This document shows positions 29,023 through 42,200 of a stretch of DNA of 64,000 nucleotides, piece after piece. The translations under genes and the position numbers were made by a program. Under the pieces are notes generated by a model. The model was not told the origin of the DNA. It saw only the letters and a program-made list of their open reading frames with translations, and searched no databases. Within the stretch, counting starts at the first letter, position 1; every line of letters starts with the position of its first letter. Origin of the DNA: Morinoia aosen (taxonomy: Eukaryota > Arthropoda > Malacostraca > Amphipoda > Talitridae). Location: the NCBI GenBank assembly GCA_030386875.1, contig CM059570.1, forward strand, positions 27,538,192 through 27,602,191, given 5' to 3'.

Positions 29023-32000
29023 AAGCTCATTGAGGTAAACGACTGATCAGCTTCAGGGCACAACTGGCGGTATTTTGAGTATCTAGGATACAAGCTCATT
29101 GAGGTAAACGACTGATCAGCTTCAGGGCACAACTGGCGGTATTTTGAGTATCTAGGATACAAGATCATTGAGGTAAACGACTGATCAGCTTCAGGGCACA
29201 ACTGGCGGTGTTTTGAGTATCTAGGATACAAGCTCATTGAGGTAAACGACTGATCAGCTTCAGGGCACAACTGGCGGTATTTTGAGTATCTAGGATACAA
29301 GCTCATTGAGGTAAACGACTGATCAGCTTCAGGGCACAACTGGCGGTATTTTGAGTATCTAGGATACAAGCTCATTGAGGTAAACGACTGATCAGCTTCA
29401 GGGCACAACTGGCGGTATTTTGAGTATCTAGGATACAAGCTCATTGAGGTAAACGACTGATCAGCTTCAGGGCACAACTGGCGGTATTTTGAGTATCTAG
29501 GATACAAGCTCATTGAGGTAAACGACTGATGAGCTTCAGGGCACAGCTGGCGGTATTTTGAGTATCTAGGATACAAGCTCATTGAGGTAAACGACTGATC
29601 AGCTTCAGGACACAACTGGTGGTATTTTGAGTATCTAGGATACAAGCTCATTGAGGTAAACGACTGATCAGCTTCAGGGCACAGCTGGCGGTATTTTGAG
29701 TATCTAGGATACAAGCTCATTGAGGTAAACGACTGATCAGCTTCAGGGCACAACTGGCGGTATTTTGAGTATCTAGGATACAAGCTCATTGAGGTAAACG
29801 ACTGATCAGCTTCAGGGCACAACTGGCGGTATTTTGAGTATCTAGGATACAAGCTCATTGAGGTAAACGACTGATCAGCTTCAGGGCACAACTGGCGGTG
29901 TTTTGAGTATCTAGGATACAAGCTCATTGAGGTAAACGACTGATCAGCTTCAGGGCACAACTGGCGGTATTTTGAGTATCTAGGATACAAGATCATTGAG
30001 GTAAACGACTGATCAGCTTCAGGGCACAACTGGCGGTGTTTTGAGTATCTAGGATACAAGCTCATTGAGGTAAACGACTGATCAGCTTCAGGGCACAACT
30101 GGCGGTATTTTGAGTATCTAGGATACAAGCTCATTGAGGTAAACGACTGATCAGCTTCAGGGCACAACTGGCGGTATTTTGAGTATCTAGGATACAAGCT
30201 CATTGAGGTAAACGACTGATCAGCTTCAGGGCACAACTGGCGGTATTTTGAGTATCTAGGATACAAGCTCATTGAGGTAAACGACTGATCAGCTTCAGGG
30301 CACAACTGGCGGTATTTTGAGTATCTAGGATACAAGCTCATTGAGGTAAACGACTGATGAGCTTCAGGGCACAGCTGGCGGTATTTTGAGTATCTAGGAT
30401 ACAAGCTCATTGAGGTAAACGACTGATCAGCTTCAGGACACAACTGGCGGTATTTTGAGTATCTAGGATACAAGCTCATTGAGGTAAACGACTGATCAGC
30501 TTCAGGGCACAGCTGGCGGTATTTTGAGTATCTAGGATACAAGCTCATTGAGGTAAACGACTGATCAGCTTCAGGGCACAACTGGCGGTATTTTGAGTAT
30601 CTAGGATACAAGCTCATTGAGGTAAACGACTGATCAGCTTCAGGGCACAACTGGCGGTATTTTGAGTATCTAGGATACAAGCTCATTGAGGTAAACGACT
30701 GATCAGCTTCAGGGCACAACTGGCGGTTTTTTGAGTATCTAGGATACAAGCTCATTGAGGTAAACGACTGATCAGCTTCAGGGCACAACTGGCGGTATTT
30801 TGAGTATCTAGGATACAAGCTCATTGAGGTAAACGACTGATCAGCTTCAGGGCACAGCTGGCGGTATTTTGAGTATCTAGGATACAAGCTCATTGAGGTA
30901 AACGACTGATCAGCTTCAGGGCACAACTGGCGGTATTTTGAGTATCTAGGATACAAGCTCATTGAGGTAAACGACTGATCAGCTTCAGGGCACAACTGGC
31001 GGTATTTTGGGTATCTAGGATACAAGCTCATTGAGGTAAACGACTGATCAGCTTCAGGGCACAGCTGGCGGTATTTTGAGTGTCTAGGATACAAGCTCAT
31101 TGAGGTAAACGATTGATCAGCTTCAGGGCACAACTGGCGGTATTTTGAGTATCTAGGATACAAGCTCATTGAGGTAAACGACTGATCAGCTTCAGGGCAC
31201 AGCTGGCGGTATTTTGAGTATCTAGGATACAAGCTCATTGAGGTAAACGACTGATCAGCTTCAAGGCACAACTGGCGGTATTTCGAGTATCTAGGATACA
31301 AGCTCATTGAGGTAAACGACTGATCAGCTTCAAGGCACAACTGGCGGTATTTTGAGTATCTAAGATACAAGCTCATTGAGGTAAACGACTGATCAGCTTC
31401 AGGGCACAGCTGGCTGTATTTTGAGTATCTTGGATACAAGCTCATTGAGGTAAACGACTGATCAGCTTCAGGGCACAACTGGCGGTATTTTGAGTATCTA
31501 GGATACAAGCTCATTAAGGTAAGCGACTGATCAGCTTCAGGGCACAGCTGGCGGCATTTTGAGTATCTAGGATACAAGCTCATTGAGGTAAACGACTGAT
31601 CAGCTTCAGGGCACAGCTGGCGGCATTTTGAGTATCTAGGATACAAGCTCATTGAGGTAAACGACTGATCAGCTTCAGGGCACAACTGGCGGTATTTTGA
31701 GTATCTAGGATACAAGCTAATTGAGGTAAACGACTGATCAGCTTCAGGGCACAACTGGCGGTATTTTGAGTATCTAGGATACAAGCTCATTGAGGTTAGC
31801 GACTGATCAGCTTCAGGGCACAACTGGCGGTATTTTGAGTATCTAGGATACAAGCTCATTAAGGTAAGCGACTGATCAGCTTCAGGGCACAGCTGGCGGT
31901 ATTTTGAGTATCTAGGATACAAGCTCATTGAGGTACAACGACTGATCAGCTTCAGGGCACAGCTGGCGGTATTTTGAGTATCTAGGATACAAGCTCATTG

Positions 32001-35000
32001 AGGTAAACGACTGATCAGCTTCAGGACACAACTGGCGTATTTTGAGTATCTAGGATACAAGCTCATAGAGGTAAACGACTGATCAGCTTCAGGGCACAGC
32101 TGGCGGTATTTTGAGTATCTAGGATACAAGCTCATTGAGGTAAACGACTGATCAGCTTTCAGGGCACAACTGGCGGTATTTTGAGTATCTAGGATACAAG
32201 CTCATTGAGGTAAACGACTGATCAGCTTACAGCTGGCACAACTGGCGGTATTTTGAGTATCTAGGATACAGCAAGCTCATTGAGGTAAACGACTGATCAG
32301 CTTCAGGGCACAACTGGCGGTGTTTTGAGTAATCTAGGATACAAGCTCATTGAGGTAAACGACTGATCAGCTTCAGGGCACAACTGGCGGTATTTTGAGT
32401 ATCTAGGATACAAGATCATTGAGGTAAACGACTGATCAGCTTCAGGGCACAACTGGCGGTGTTTTGAGTATCTAGGATACAAGCTCATTGAGGTAAACGA
32501 CTGATCAGCTTCAGGGCACAACTGGCGGTATTTTGAGTATCTAGGATACAAGCTCATTGAGGTAAACGACTGATCAGCTTCAGGGCACAACTGGCGGTAT
32601 TTTGAGTATCTAGGATACAAGCTCATTGAGGTAAACGACTGATCAGCTTCAGGGCACAACTGGCGGTATTTTGAGTATCTAGGATACAAGCTCATTGAGG
32701 TAAACGACTGATCAGCTTCAGGGCACAACTGGCGGTATTTTGAGTATCTAGGATACAAGCTCATTGAGGTAAACGACTGATGAGCTTCAGGGCACAGCTG
32801 GCGGTATTTTGAGTATCTAGGATACAAGCTCATTGAGGTAAACGACTGATCAGCTTCAGGACACAACTGGCGGTATTTTGAGTATCTAGGATACAAGCTC
32901 ATTGAGGTAAACGACTGATCAGCTTCAGGGCACAGCTGGCGGTATTTTGAGTATCTAGGATACAAGCTCATTGAGGTAAACGACTGATCAGCTTCAGGGC
33001 ACAACTGGCGGTATTTTGAGTATCTAGGATACAAGCTCATTGAGGTAAACGACTGATCAGCTTCAGGGCACAACTGGCGGTATTTTGAGTATCTAGGATA
33101 CAAGCTCATTGAGGTAAACGACTGATCAGCTTCAGGGCACAACTGGCGGTTTTTTGAGTATCTAGGATACAAGCTCATTGAGGTAAACGACTGATCAGCT
33201 TCAGGGCACAACTGGCGGTATTTTGAGTATCTAGGATACAAGCTCATTGAGGTAAACGACTGATCAGCTTCAGGGCACAGCTGGCGGTATTTTGAGTATC
33301 TAGGATACAAGCTCATTGAGGTAAACGACTGATCAGCTTCAGGGCACAACTGGCGGTATTTTGAGTATCTAGGATACAAGCTCATTGAGGTAAACGACTG
33401 ATCAGCTTCAGGGCACAACTGGCGGTATTTTGGGTATCTAGGATACAAGCTCATTGAGGTAAACGACTGATCAGCTTCAGGGCACAGCTGGCGGTATTTT
33501 GAGTGTCTAGGATACAAGCTCATTGAGGTAAACGATTGATCAGCTTCAGGGCACAACTGGCGGTATTTTGAGTATCTAGGATACAAGCTCATTGAGGTAA
33601 ACGACTGATCAGCTTCAGGGCACAGCTGGCGGTATTTTGAGTATCTAGGATACAAGCTCATTGAGGTAAACGACTGATCAGCTTCAAGGCACAACTGGCG
33701 GTATTTCGAGTATCTAGGATACAAGCTCATTGAGGTAAACGACTGATCAGCTTCAAGGCACAACTGGCGGTATTTTGAGTATCTAAGATACAAGCTCATT
33801 GAGGTAAACGACTGATCAGCTTCAGGGCACAGCTGGCTGTATTTTGAGTATCTTGGATACAAGCTCATTGAGGTAAACGACTGATCAGCTTCAGGGCACA
33901 ACTGGCGGTATTTTGAGTATCTAGGATACAAGCTCATTAAGGTAAGCGACTGATCAGCTTCAGGGCACAGCTGGCGGCATTTTGAGTATCTAGGATACAA
34001 GCTCATTGAGGTAAACGACTGATCAGCTTCAGGGCACAGCTGGCGGCATTTTGAGTATCTAGGATACAAGCTCATTGAGGTAAACGACCGATCAGCTTCA
34101 GGGCACAACTGGCGGTATTTTGAGTATCTAGGATACAAGCTAATTGAGGTAAACGACTGATCAGCTTCAGGGCACAACTGGCGGTATTTTGAGTATCTAG
34201 GATACAAGCTCATTGAGGTAAGCGACTGATCAGCTTCAGGGCACAACTGGCGGTATTTTGAGTATCTAGGATACAAGCTCATTAAGGTAAGCGACTGATC
34301 AGCTTCAGGGCACAGCTGGCGGTATTTTGAGTATCTAGGATACAAGCTCATTGAGGTAAACGACTGATCAGCTTCAGGGCACAACTGGCGGTATTTTGAG
34401 TATCTAGGCTACAAGCTCATTGAGGTAAACGACTGATCAGCTTCAGGGCACAACTGGCGGTATTTTGAGTATCTAGGATACAAGCTCATTAAGGTAAGAG
34501 ACTGATCAGCTTCAGGGCACAGCTGGCGGTATTTTGAGTATCTAGGATACAAGCTCATTGAGGTAAACGACTGATCAGCTTCAGGGCACAACTGGCGGTA
34601 TTTTGAGTATCTAGGATACAAGCTCATTGAGGTAAACGACTGATCAGCTTCAGGGCACAACTGGCGGTATTTTGAGTATCTAGGATACAAGCTCATTGAG
34701 GTAAACGACTGATCAGCTTCAGGGCACAACTGGCGGTATTTTGAGTATCTAGGATACAAGTTCATTGAGGTAAGCGACTGATCAGCTTCAGGGCACAACT
34801 GGCGGTATTTTGAGTATCTAGGATACAAGCTCATTAAGGTAAACGACTGATCAGCTTCAGGGCACAGCTGGCGGTATTTTAAGTATCTAGGATACAAGCT
34901 TATTGAGGTAAACGACTGATCAGCTTCAGGGCACAACTGGCGGTATTTTGAGTATTTAGGATACAAGCTCATTAAGGTAAACGACTGATCAGTTTCAGGG

Positions 35001-35314
35001 CACAGCTGGCGGTATTTTGAGTATCTAGGATACAAGCTCATTAAGGTAAACGACTGATCAGCTTCAGGGCACAGCTGGCGGTATTTTGAGTATCTAGGAT
35101 ACAAGCTCATTGAGGTAAACGACTGATCAGCTTCAGGGCACAACTGGCGGTATTTTGAGTATCTAGGATACAAGTTCATTAAGGTAAACGACTGATCAGC
35201 TTCAGGGCACAACTGGCGGTATTTTGAGTATCTAGGATACAAGCTCATTAAGGTAAACGACTGATCAGCTTCGGGGCACAGCTGGCGGTATTTTGAGTAT
35301 CTAGGATGCAAGCT
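29023..35314. repeat. 69-bp minisatellite, about 91 units
   Basis: Units of 69 bp begin AAGCTCATTGAGGTAAACGA and continue through CTGATCAGCTTCAGGGCACA to TATCTAGGATAC. Because 69 equals 23 codons and the minus strand has no stop in one frame, long open frames appear on the minus strand (28920-31928, 32303-34384, 34409-35326), each a 23-residue repeat with the core YPRYSKYRQLCPEADQ. Substitutions among units are mostly amino-acid changing (Tyr to His/Cys, Ser to Leu, Phe to Leu), so I see no sign of selection for a protein. Internal duplications of 828 bp and about 2423 bp are visible, and indels cluster at 31936-32335. Confidence 0.97.
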
Positions 35315-35589
35315 TGTCAATATCAATAATCTAATTTATGTTACTGATGTCCAAAATTGATATATGTACTCAGTATAATTCCAATACAGAGTACGACATC
35401 TTGAACATTTGAGTGCACAGACGATCTCCGCAGTGCCTGACGCACGAACACACAGCGCAGTCACGTAACGTGGGAATGAAACGCAAAAAATAAGTTAGAA
35501 ACCGTCTGCAACAGAAAAAAATGTAATATGAAAAGCATTTCAACAAATTTAATTCATATACTATGAAACATTATGTACATCTAAATTCA
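35315..35589. other. Short unique spacer
   Basis: About 270 bp between two arrays, with a CpG-containing stretch at 35410-35480 and AT-rich DNA after it. No gene seen. Confidence 0.5.
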
Positions 35590-36064
35590 TAGGGAAACTA
35601 TAAGACGTAAACAATAGTCAGGAATAAATTTATTCGTTTTTAAGCTACTCTTACATACGCGTATTTAAGTCCTAGATTGATAGACAAATATTGAGAAGTA
35701 GACAATGGACATGCCAGCAATAAATGTATTCGTATTCTTGAATACTTTAACTTATATCTTAAATTGATAGACCAATTCTGAGCAGTAGACTATAGGCATA
35801 TCAGGAATAAATCTATTCTATTTCTACTACCTTAACATAAAACTGTTAAATCGATCAACCAATTCTAGGCATTACAGTGATAAATGTATTCGTTTTTTCA
35901 ATACTTTAACATTAAAGCCATGACTGATAACCCAATGAAAAAATTTTGTATTCCTCAATACTTCAGCTTGAAATTCCTCAATCGATAGACCAATTCTAAG
36001 TATACGACCATAGACATGCCAGAAATAAACCAATCCGTATTTGTCAAAACTTTAACATAAAGTT
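35590..36064. repeat. Diverged units flanking the 62-bp array
   Basis: Degenerate copies, spaced about 86-95 bp, share the core GATAGACCAATTCTGAG.AGTAGAC with the neighbouring 62-bp array but carry an extra segment (for example CATGCCAG..ATAAAT) and many substitutions. They look like the ancestral, unhomogenised edge of that array. Confidence 0.75.
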
Positions 36065-38474
36065 TGAAATCGATGGACCAATTCTGAGAAGTAGACAATA
36101 GGGATAAATCTATTGTATTGATAATTTTAAATCGACAGACCAATTCTGAGAAGTAGACAATAAGGATAAATCTATGGTATTGATAATTTTAAATCTACGG
36201 ACCGATTCTGAGAAGTAGACAATAAGGATAAATCTATGGTATTGATAATTTTAAATCGACAGACCAATTCTGAGAAGTAGACAATAAGGATAAATCTATG
36301 GTATTGATAATTTTAAATAGACAGACCAATTCTGAGAAGTAGACAATAAGGATAAATCTATGGTATTGATAATTTTAAATCTACGGACCGATTCTGAGAA
36401 GTAGACAATAAGGATAAATCTATGGTATTGATAATTTTAAATCGACAGACCAATTCTGAGAAGTAGACAATAAGGATAAATCTATGGTATTGATAATTTT
36501 AAATCGACAGACCAATTCTGAGAAGTAGACAATAAGGATAAATCTATGGTATTGATAATTTTAAATCGACAGACCAATTCTGAGAAGTAGACAATAAGGA
36601 TAAATCTATGGTATTGATAATTTTAAATCGACAGACCAATTCTGAGAAGTAGACAATAAGGATAAATCTATGGTATTGATAATTTTAAATCGACAGACCA
36701 ATTCTGAGAAGTAGACAATAAGGATAAATCTATGGTATTGATAATTTTAAATAGACAGACCAATTCTGAGAAGTAGACAATAAGGATAAATCTATGGTAT
36801 TGATAATTTCAAATCGACAGACCAATTATGAGAAGTAGACAATAAGGATAAATCTATGGTATTGATAATTTTAAATCGACAGACCAATTCTGAGAAGTAG
36901 ACAATAAGGATAAATCTATGGTATTGATAATTTTAAATAGACAGACCAATTCTGAGAAGTAGACAATAAGGATAAATCTATGGTATTGATAATTTCAAAT
37001 CGACAGACCAATTATGAGAAGTAGACAATAAGGATAAATCTATGGTATTGATAATTTTAAATCGACAGACCAATTTTGAGAAGTAGACAATAAGGATAAA
37101 TCTATGGTATTGATAATTTTAAATAGACAGACCAATTCTGAGAAGTAGACAATAAGGATAAATCTATGGTATTGATAATTTTAAATCGACAGACCAATTA
37201 TGAGAAGTAGACAATAAGGATAAATCTATGGTATTGATAATTTTAAATCGACAGACCAATTCTGAGAAGTAGACAATAAGGATAAATCTATGGTATTGAT
37301 AATTTTAAATCGAAAGACCAATTATGAGAAGTAGACAATAAGGATAAATCTATTGTATTGATAATTTTAAAACGACAGACCAATTATGAGAAGTAGACAA
37401 TAAGGATAAATCTATGGTATTGATAATTTTAAATCGACAGACCAATTCTGAGAAGTAGACAATAAGGATAAATCTATGGTATTGATAATTTTAAATCGAA
37501 AGACCAATTATGAGAAGTAGACAATAAGGATAAATCTATGGTATTGATAATTTTAAATCGACAGACCAATTCTGAGAAGTAGACAATAAGGATAAATCTA
37601 TTGTATTGATAATTTTAAAACGACAGACCAATTATGAGAAGTAGACAATAAGGATAAATCTATGGTATTGATAATTTTAAATCGAAAGACCAATTATGAG
37701 AAGTAGACAATAAGGATAAATCTATGGTATTGATAATTTTAAATCGAAAGACCAATTATGAGAAGTAGACAATAAGGATAAATCTATTGTATTGATAATT
37801 TTAAAACGACAGACCAATTATGAGAAGTAGACAATAAGGATAAATCTATGGTATTGATAATTTTAAATCGACAGACCAATTCTGAGAAGTAGACAATAAG
37901 GATAAATCTATGGTATTGATAATTTTAAATCGAAAGACCAATTATGAGAAGTAGACAATAAGGATAAATCTATGGTATTGATAATTTTAAATCGACAGAC
38001 CAATTATGAGAAGTAGACAATAAGGATAAATCTATGGTATTGATAATTTTAAATCTACAGACCAGTTCTGAGAAGTAGACAATAAGGATAAAAGTATTGT
38101 ATTGAATACTTTTATATCGATAGACCAGTTCTGAGAAGCAGACAATAAGGATAAAAGTATTGTATTGAATACTTTTATATCGATAGACCAGTTCTGAGAA
38201 GCAGACAATAAGGATAAAAGTATTGTATTGAATACTTTTATATCGATAGACCAGTTCTGAGAAGTAGACAATAAGGATAAAAGTATTGTATTGAATACTT
38301 TTATATCGATAGACCAGTTCTGAGAAGTAGACAATAAGGATAAAAGTATTGTATTGAATACTTTTATATCGATAGACCAGTTCTGAGAAGCAGACAATAA
38401 GGATAAAAGTATTGTATTGAATACTTTTATATCGATAGACCAGTTCTGAGAAGCAGACAATAAGGATAAATCTA
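36065..38474. repeat. 62-bp minisatellite with a 63-bp subfamily at its right end
   Basis: The main array (36065-38085) has 62-bp units containing GGTATTGATAATTTTAAATC and GAGAAGTAGACAATAAGGAT. Variants are CGACAG/CTACGG/AGACAG/CGAAAG and TTCTGAG/TTATGAG. The last six units (about 38090-38465) are a distinct 63-bp type with GTATTGTATTGAATACTTTT and TATATCGATAGACCAG. Because 63 is a multiple of three, those units give a 142-codon open frame on the minus strand that I do not consider a gene. Shared variants recur every 186 or 248 bp (3 or 4 units). Confidence 0.96.
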
Positions 38475-38761
38475 CACCGCTGGATACTGCACGATTGCGC
38501 GCAGCACAGCGGCCGTTATCAGCAATCGTAACACAGCCTTATCGCGTCACTGCCACCACCGACGCGGAGGCCCGTAACCTCACTCCGGCGTCCGGAAAAG
38601 GCAATAAAAAGGCATTCATTGGCCGAGCCGTTAAATAACGCAGAAAACGAAGCCTTTTCTTCCGGCAGCAACAACGGAGTAGAAAGTGAGTCGTCGAAAA
38701 AATTGTACTGTTATTGATTTCTTGGTTTCGTTTTTATCACGGATTTTGCTGAGGATTTTTT
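38475..38761. other. GC-rich unique island
   Basis: About 230 bp of GC-rich, CpG-containing DNA (38475-38700) between two AT-rich arrays, followed by an AT-rich run. It resembles in composition the islands at 25151-25269 and 48738-48980. No ORF of note. Confidence 0.5.
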
Positions 38762-39252
38762 GCTTTGCTTGTACGTTTTTGCAATGCTAGTACTTTTTTG
38801 CAATGCTAGTTGTTTTTTTGCAATGCTAGTACTTTTTTGCAATGCTAGTTGTTTTTTTGCAATGCTAGTACTTTTTTGCAATGCTAGTTGTTTTTTTGCA
38901 ATGCTAGTACTTTTTTGCAATGCTAGTTGTTTTTTTGCAATGCTAGTACTTTTTTGCAATGCTAGTACTTTTTTTGCAATGCTAGTTGTTTTTTTGCAAT
39001 GCTAGTACTTTTTTGCAGTGCTAGTACTTTTTTGCAATGCTAGTTGTTTTTTGCAATGCTAGTACTTTTTTGCAATGCTAGTACTTTTTTACAATGCTAG
39101 TACTTTTTTGCAATGCTAGTACTTTTTTACAATGCTAGTACTTTTTTGCAATGCTAGTACTTTTTTGCAATGCTAAAACTTTTTTACAATGCTAGTACTT
39201 TTTTGCAATGCTAGTACTTTTTTGCCATGCTAGTACATTTTTGCAATGCTTG
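38762..39252. repeat. 19/20-bp minisatellite, partly dimeric
   Basis: About 25 copies of GCAATGCTAGTACTTTTTT (19 bp) and GCAATGCTAGTTGTTTTTTT (20 bp). In 38781-38960 the two types alternate strictly, giving a 39-bp dimer; after 39040 only the first type remains. The 39-bp dimer is a multiple of three, so both strands show short open frames there, which I do not treat as coding. Confidence 0.95.
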
Positions 39253-39707
39253 CAATTTTTACCATATCTTATTTAACGTTGGTTTGTTTACATTTATTGC
39301 TTTTTATCCGTAAAACATGGTTAGTATTTTTCTGCCTTAAAAACGATACATGAACTTCCCAGTGAAAATTTTCAAAAAACCGTAGTTTTGAACCATAAAT
39401 ACAATTCGAGAGGGAATTACTTATTAGATATAATCATTTTTCACTAATAACTTTCATTCGAATTATTCCTTGATAATTTATTTTTTTATACGAATGGAAT
39501 CGAGTAGGTTCTCATTTGAACGAAGTGTAAAACTTTTCCTTATACAAAAAATAACACACAAAATTAAATTGAAAAACACCATAATTAATTCTGGAATTAC
39601 CACCAAAATTAACTTTTAAAATAACACCAAACTTAACTCAAAAAAGGGATGGTACACTATATGGTGCAGTGCATAAACCTGTGTGTGGCAAGGGGTACAT
39701 TTAGACG
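39253..39707. other. Unique AT-rich spacer
   Basis: About 450 bp of AT-rich DNA with no gene or RNA recognisable. Confidence 0.6.
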
Positions 39708-40967
39708 GGTCAGCACGGCATGTCAGCACGGCATGTCAGCACGGCAGCGTCAGCACGGCAGAGTCAGCACGGCATGTCAGCAAGGCAGCATCAGCACGGC
39801 AGCGTCAGCACGGCATGTCAGCAAGGCAGCATCAGCACTGCGGCGTCAGCACGGCATGTCAGCAAGGCAGCATCAGCACAGCGGCGTCAGCACGGCATGT
39901 CAGCAAGGCAGCATCAGCACGGCAGCGTCAGCACGGCATGTCAATACGGCAGCGTCAGTACGGCAGCGTCAGCACGGCAGCGTCAGCATGGCATGTCAGC
40001 ACAGCAGCGTCAGCACAGCGGCGTCAGCACGGCATGTAAGCACGGCAGTGTCAGCATGGCATGTCAGCAGGGCAGCGTCAGCACAGGGGCGTCAGCACGG
40101 CATGTCAGTACGGCAGTGTCAGCACGGCATGTCAGCAGGGCAGCGTCAGCACGGCATGTCAGCATGGCAGCGTCAGCACAGCGGCGTCAGCACGGCATGT
40201 CAGCACGGCAGTATCAGAACTGCATGTCAGCAGGGAAGCGTCAGCACGGCATGTCATCACGGCAGCGTCAGCACAGCGGCGTCAGCACGGCATGTCAGCA
40301 CGGCAGTCTCAGCACGGAATGTCAGCACGGCAGCGTCAGCACAGCGGTGTCAGCACGGCATGTCAGCACGGCAAGCGTCAACATGGCAGCGTCAGCACAG
40401 TGGCGTCAGCACGGCAGCGTCAGCATGGCAGCGTCAGCACGGCAGCGTCAGCACGGCAGCGTCAGCACAGCATCAGCGTCAGCACGGCAGCAGCGTCAGC
40501 ACGGCAGCGTCAGCACGGCAGCGTCAGCACGGCAGCAGCATCATCACGGTAGCAGCATCAGCTCGGTGGCAGCGTCAGCACGGCAGCAGCGTCAGCATGG
40601 CAGCAGCGTCAGCACAGCAGCGTCAGCACGGCAGTGTCAGCACGGCAGCAGCGTCAGCACGGCAGCAGCGTCAGCACGGCAGTAGCGTCAGCACGGCAGC
40701 AGCGTCAGCACGGCAGCAGCGTCAGCACGGCAGCAGCGTCAGCACGGCAGCAGCGTCAGCACGGCAGCAGCGTCAGCACGGCAGCAGCGTAAGCACGGCA
40801 GTAGCGTCAGCACGGCAGCAGCGTCAGCACGGCAGCAGCGTCAGCACGGCAGCAGCGTCAGCACGGCAGTGTCAGCACGGCAGCAGCGTCAGCACGGCAG
40901 CAGCGTCAGCACGGCAGCAGCGTCAGCACGGCAGCAGCGTCAGCACGGCAGCGTCAGCACGGCAGCT
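39708..40967. repeat. GTCAGCACGGCA minisatellite, 13-17-bp units
   Basis: GC-rich array built on the core GTCAGCACGGCA with variable joiners (T, GC, GCAGC), giving 13-, 14- and 17-bp units. The left part mixes CATGTCAGCACGG and CAGCGTCAGCACGG types; from about 40580 the CAGCAGCGTCAGCACGG type dominates. It lacks stop codons in all three plus frames, so overlapping open frames of 471, 321 and 163 codons appear. The mixed unit lengths shift frame constantly, which argues against a protein. Confidence 0.96.
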
Positions 40968-41040
40968 ATCATGCTGCTATCAGATAAGAAATAAAGCCTC
41001 AGGATCGCTCCAGCGACTCCGCAGTGTTGCCTCAGCCTGC

Positions 41041-41784
41041 GTCTGGTGTGCCCGGTGTGTCTAGGTGTGTCTATGTGTGTCTAGGTGTGTCTAGATGTGC
41101 CTAGATGTGCCTGGGTGTGCCTAGATGTCTCTAGATTTGTCTAAATGAGCCTAGATGTGCCTAGATGTATCTAGATGTGCCTAAGTGTGCCTAAATGCGC
41201 CTAGATGTCCCTAGATGTGCCTGGATGTGCCTAAATGCACCTAGATGTGCTTAAATGTGCCTAAATGCGCCTAGATGTACCTAGATGTGCCTAGATGTAT
41301 CTAGATGTGCTTAAATGCGCCTAGATGCGCCTAGATGTGCCTAGATGTTCCTAAATGTGCCTAAATGCGCCTAGTTGTGCCTAGATGTGCCAAGATGTGC
41401 CTAGATGTGCCTAAATATGCCTAAATGAGCCTAGATGTGCCTAAATGTCCTGGATGTGCCTAGATGTGCCAAGATGGGCCTAGATGTGCCTAGATGTGCC
41501 TAGATGTGCCTGGATGCGCCTAGATGTGCCTAGATTTGTCTAAATATGCCTAGATGTTTCTAAATGTGCCTAAATATGTCTAGATGTGCTCAGATGAGCC
41601 TAGATGTGTATAAATGTGCCTATTTGTGTCTAGATGTGCTCAGATGTACCCAAATGTGCCTAAATGTGCCTAGATGTGCCAAGATGTGTCTAGATGTGCC
41701 AAGCCAAGATGTGTCTAGACGTACCTAGACGTGCCTAGACGTGCCTAGATGTGCCTAGATGTGTCTAGATGTGCTCAGATGTGC
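41041..41784. repeat. 10-bp minisatellite (CTAGATGTGC)n
   Basis: About 74 copies of CTAGATGTGC with many variants (CTAAATGTGC, CTAGATGCGC, CCAAGATGTG). It begins as GTGTGTCTAGGT units near 41050 and ends in GCTCAGATGTGC at 41784. No coding potential. Confidence 0.95.
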
Positions 41785-41883
41785 AGCAGAAAATAGTTGC
41801 TCGGTCGAGGAGCTTCAGGTTCGTACGTCAGACGCGAGTGAAGCAGGTGACCGTAAAGAAGTTGTCGTACATCTGCTGAAATT
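41785..41883. other. Short GC-richer island
   Basis: About 100 bp of unique sequence with several CpGs between two arrays. No gene. Confidence 0.4.
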
Positions 41884-42200
41884 ATTATATTGAACCGATT
41901 ATTATGGTGGACAGATTATTACGGTGAAAATATTATTATTGTGAATATATTTTTATGGTGAACAAATTTTTTATGGTCAACATATGATTATGGTGAACAG
42001 ATTATTATTGTGAATAAATGATTATGGTGAACAAATTTTTATAGTGAACTGATTTTTAAGGGAACAAATTATTGTTGACACATTATTATGTTGAACAAGA
42101 TTTGAGGGTGAATAAATTATTATGGTGTAATAATTATTATGCCGGTCTAATTATTATGGCGGACTTATTGTCATGGTGAACTAATTATAATGGCGGGTAT
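41884..42200. repeat. Degenerate 19-20-bp repeat (ATTATTATGGTGAACAAA-like)
   Basis: Around 15 diverged copies of a unit like ATTATTATGGTGAACAAAT, with much substitution and length variation. It appears older than the neighbouring arrays. Confidence 0.8.

Noticed and set aside
38032-38460. 142-codon minus-strand frame of a 21-residue repeat
   Set aside because: Follows from the 63-bp unit being a multiple of three; the neighbouring 62-bp units of the same array break the frame.
39649-41064. 471-codon and overlapping plus-strand open frames rich in Ser-Ala-Arg-Gln-His
   Set aside because: They come from a GC-rich repeat without stop codons; unit lengths of 13, 14 and 17 bp shift frame repeatedly and all three frames are open.
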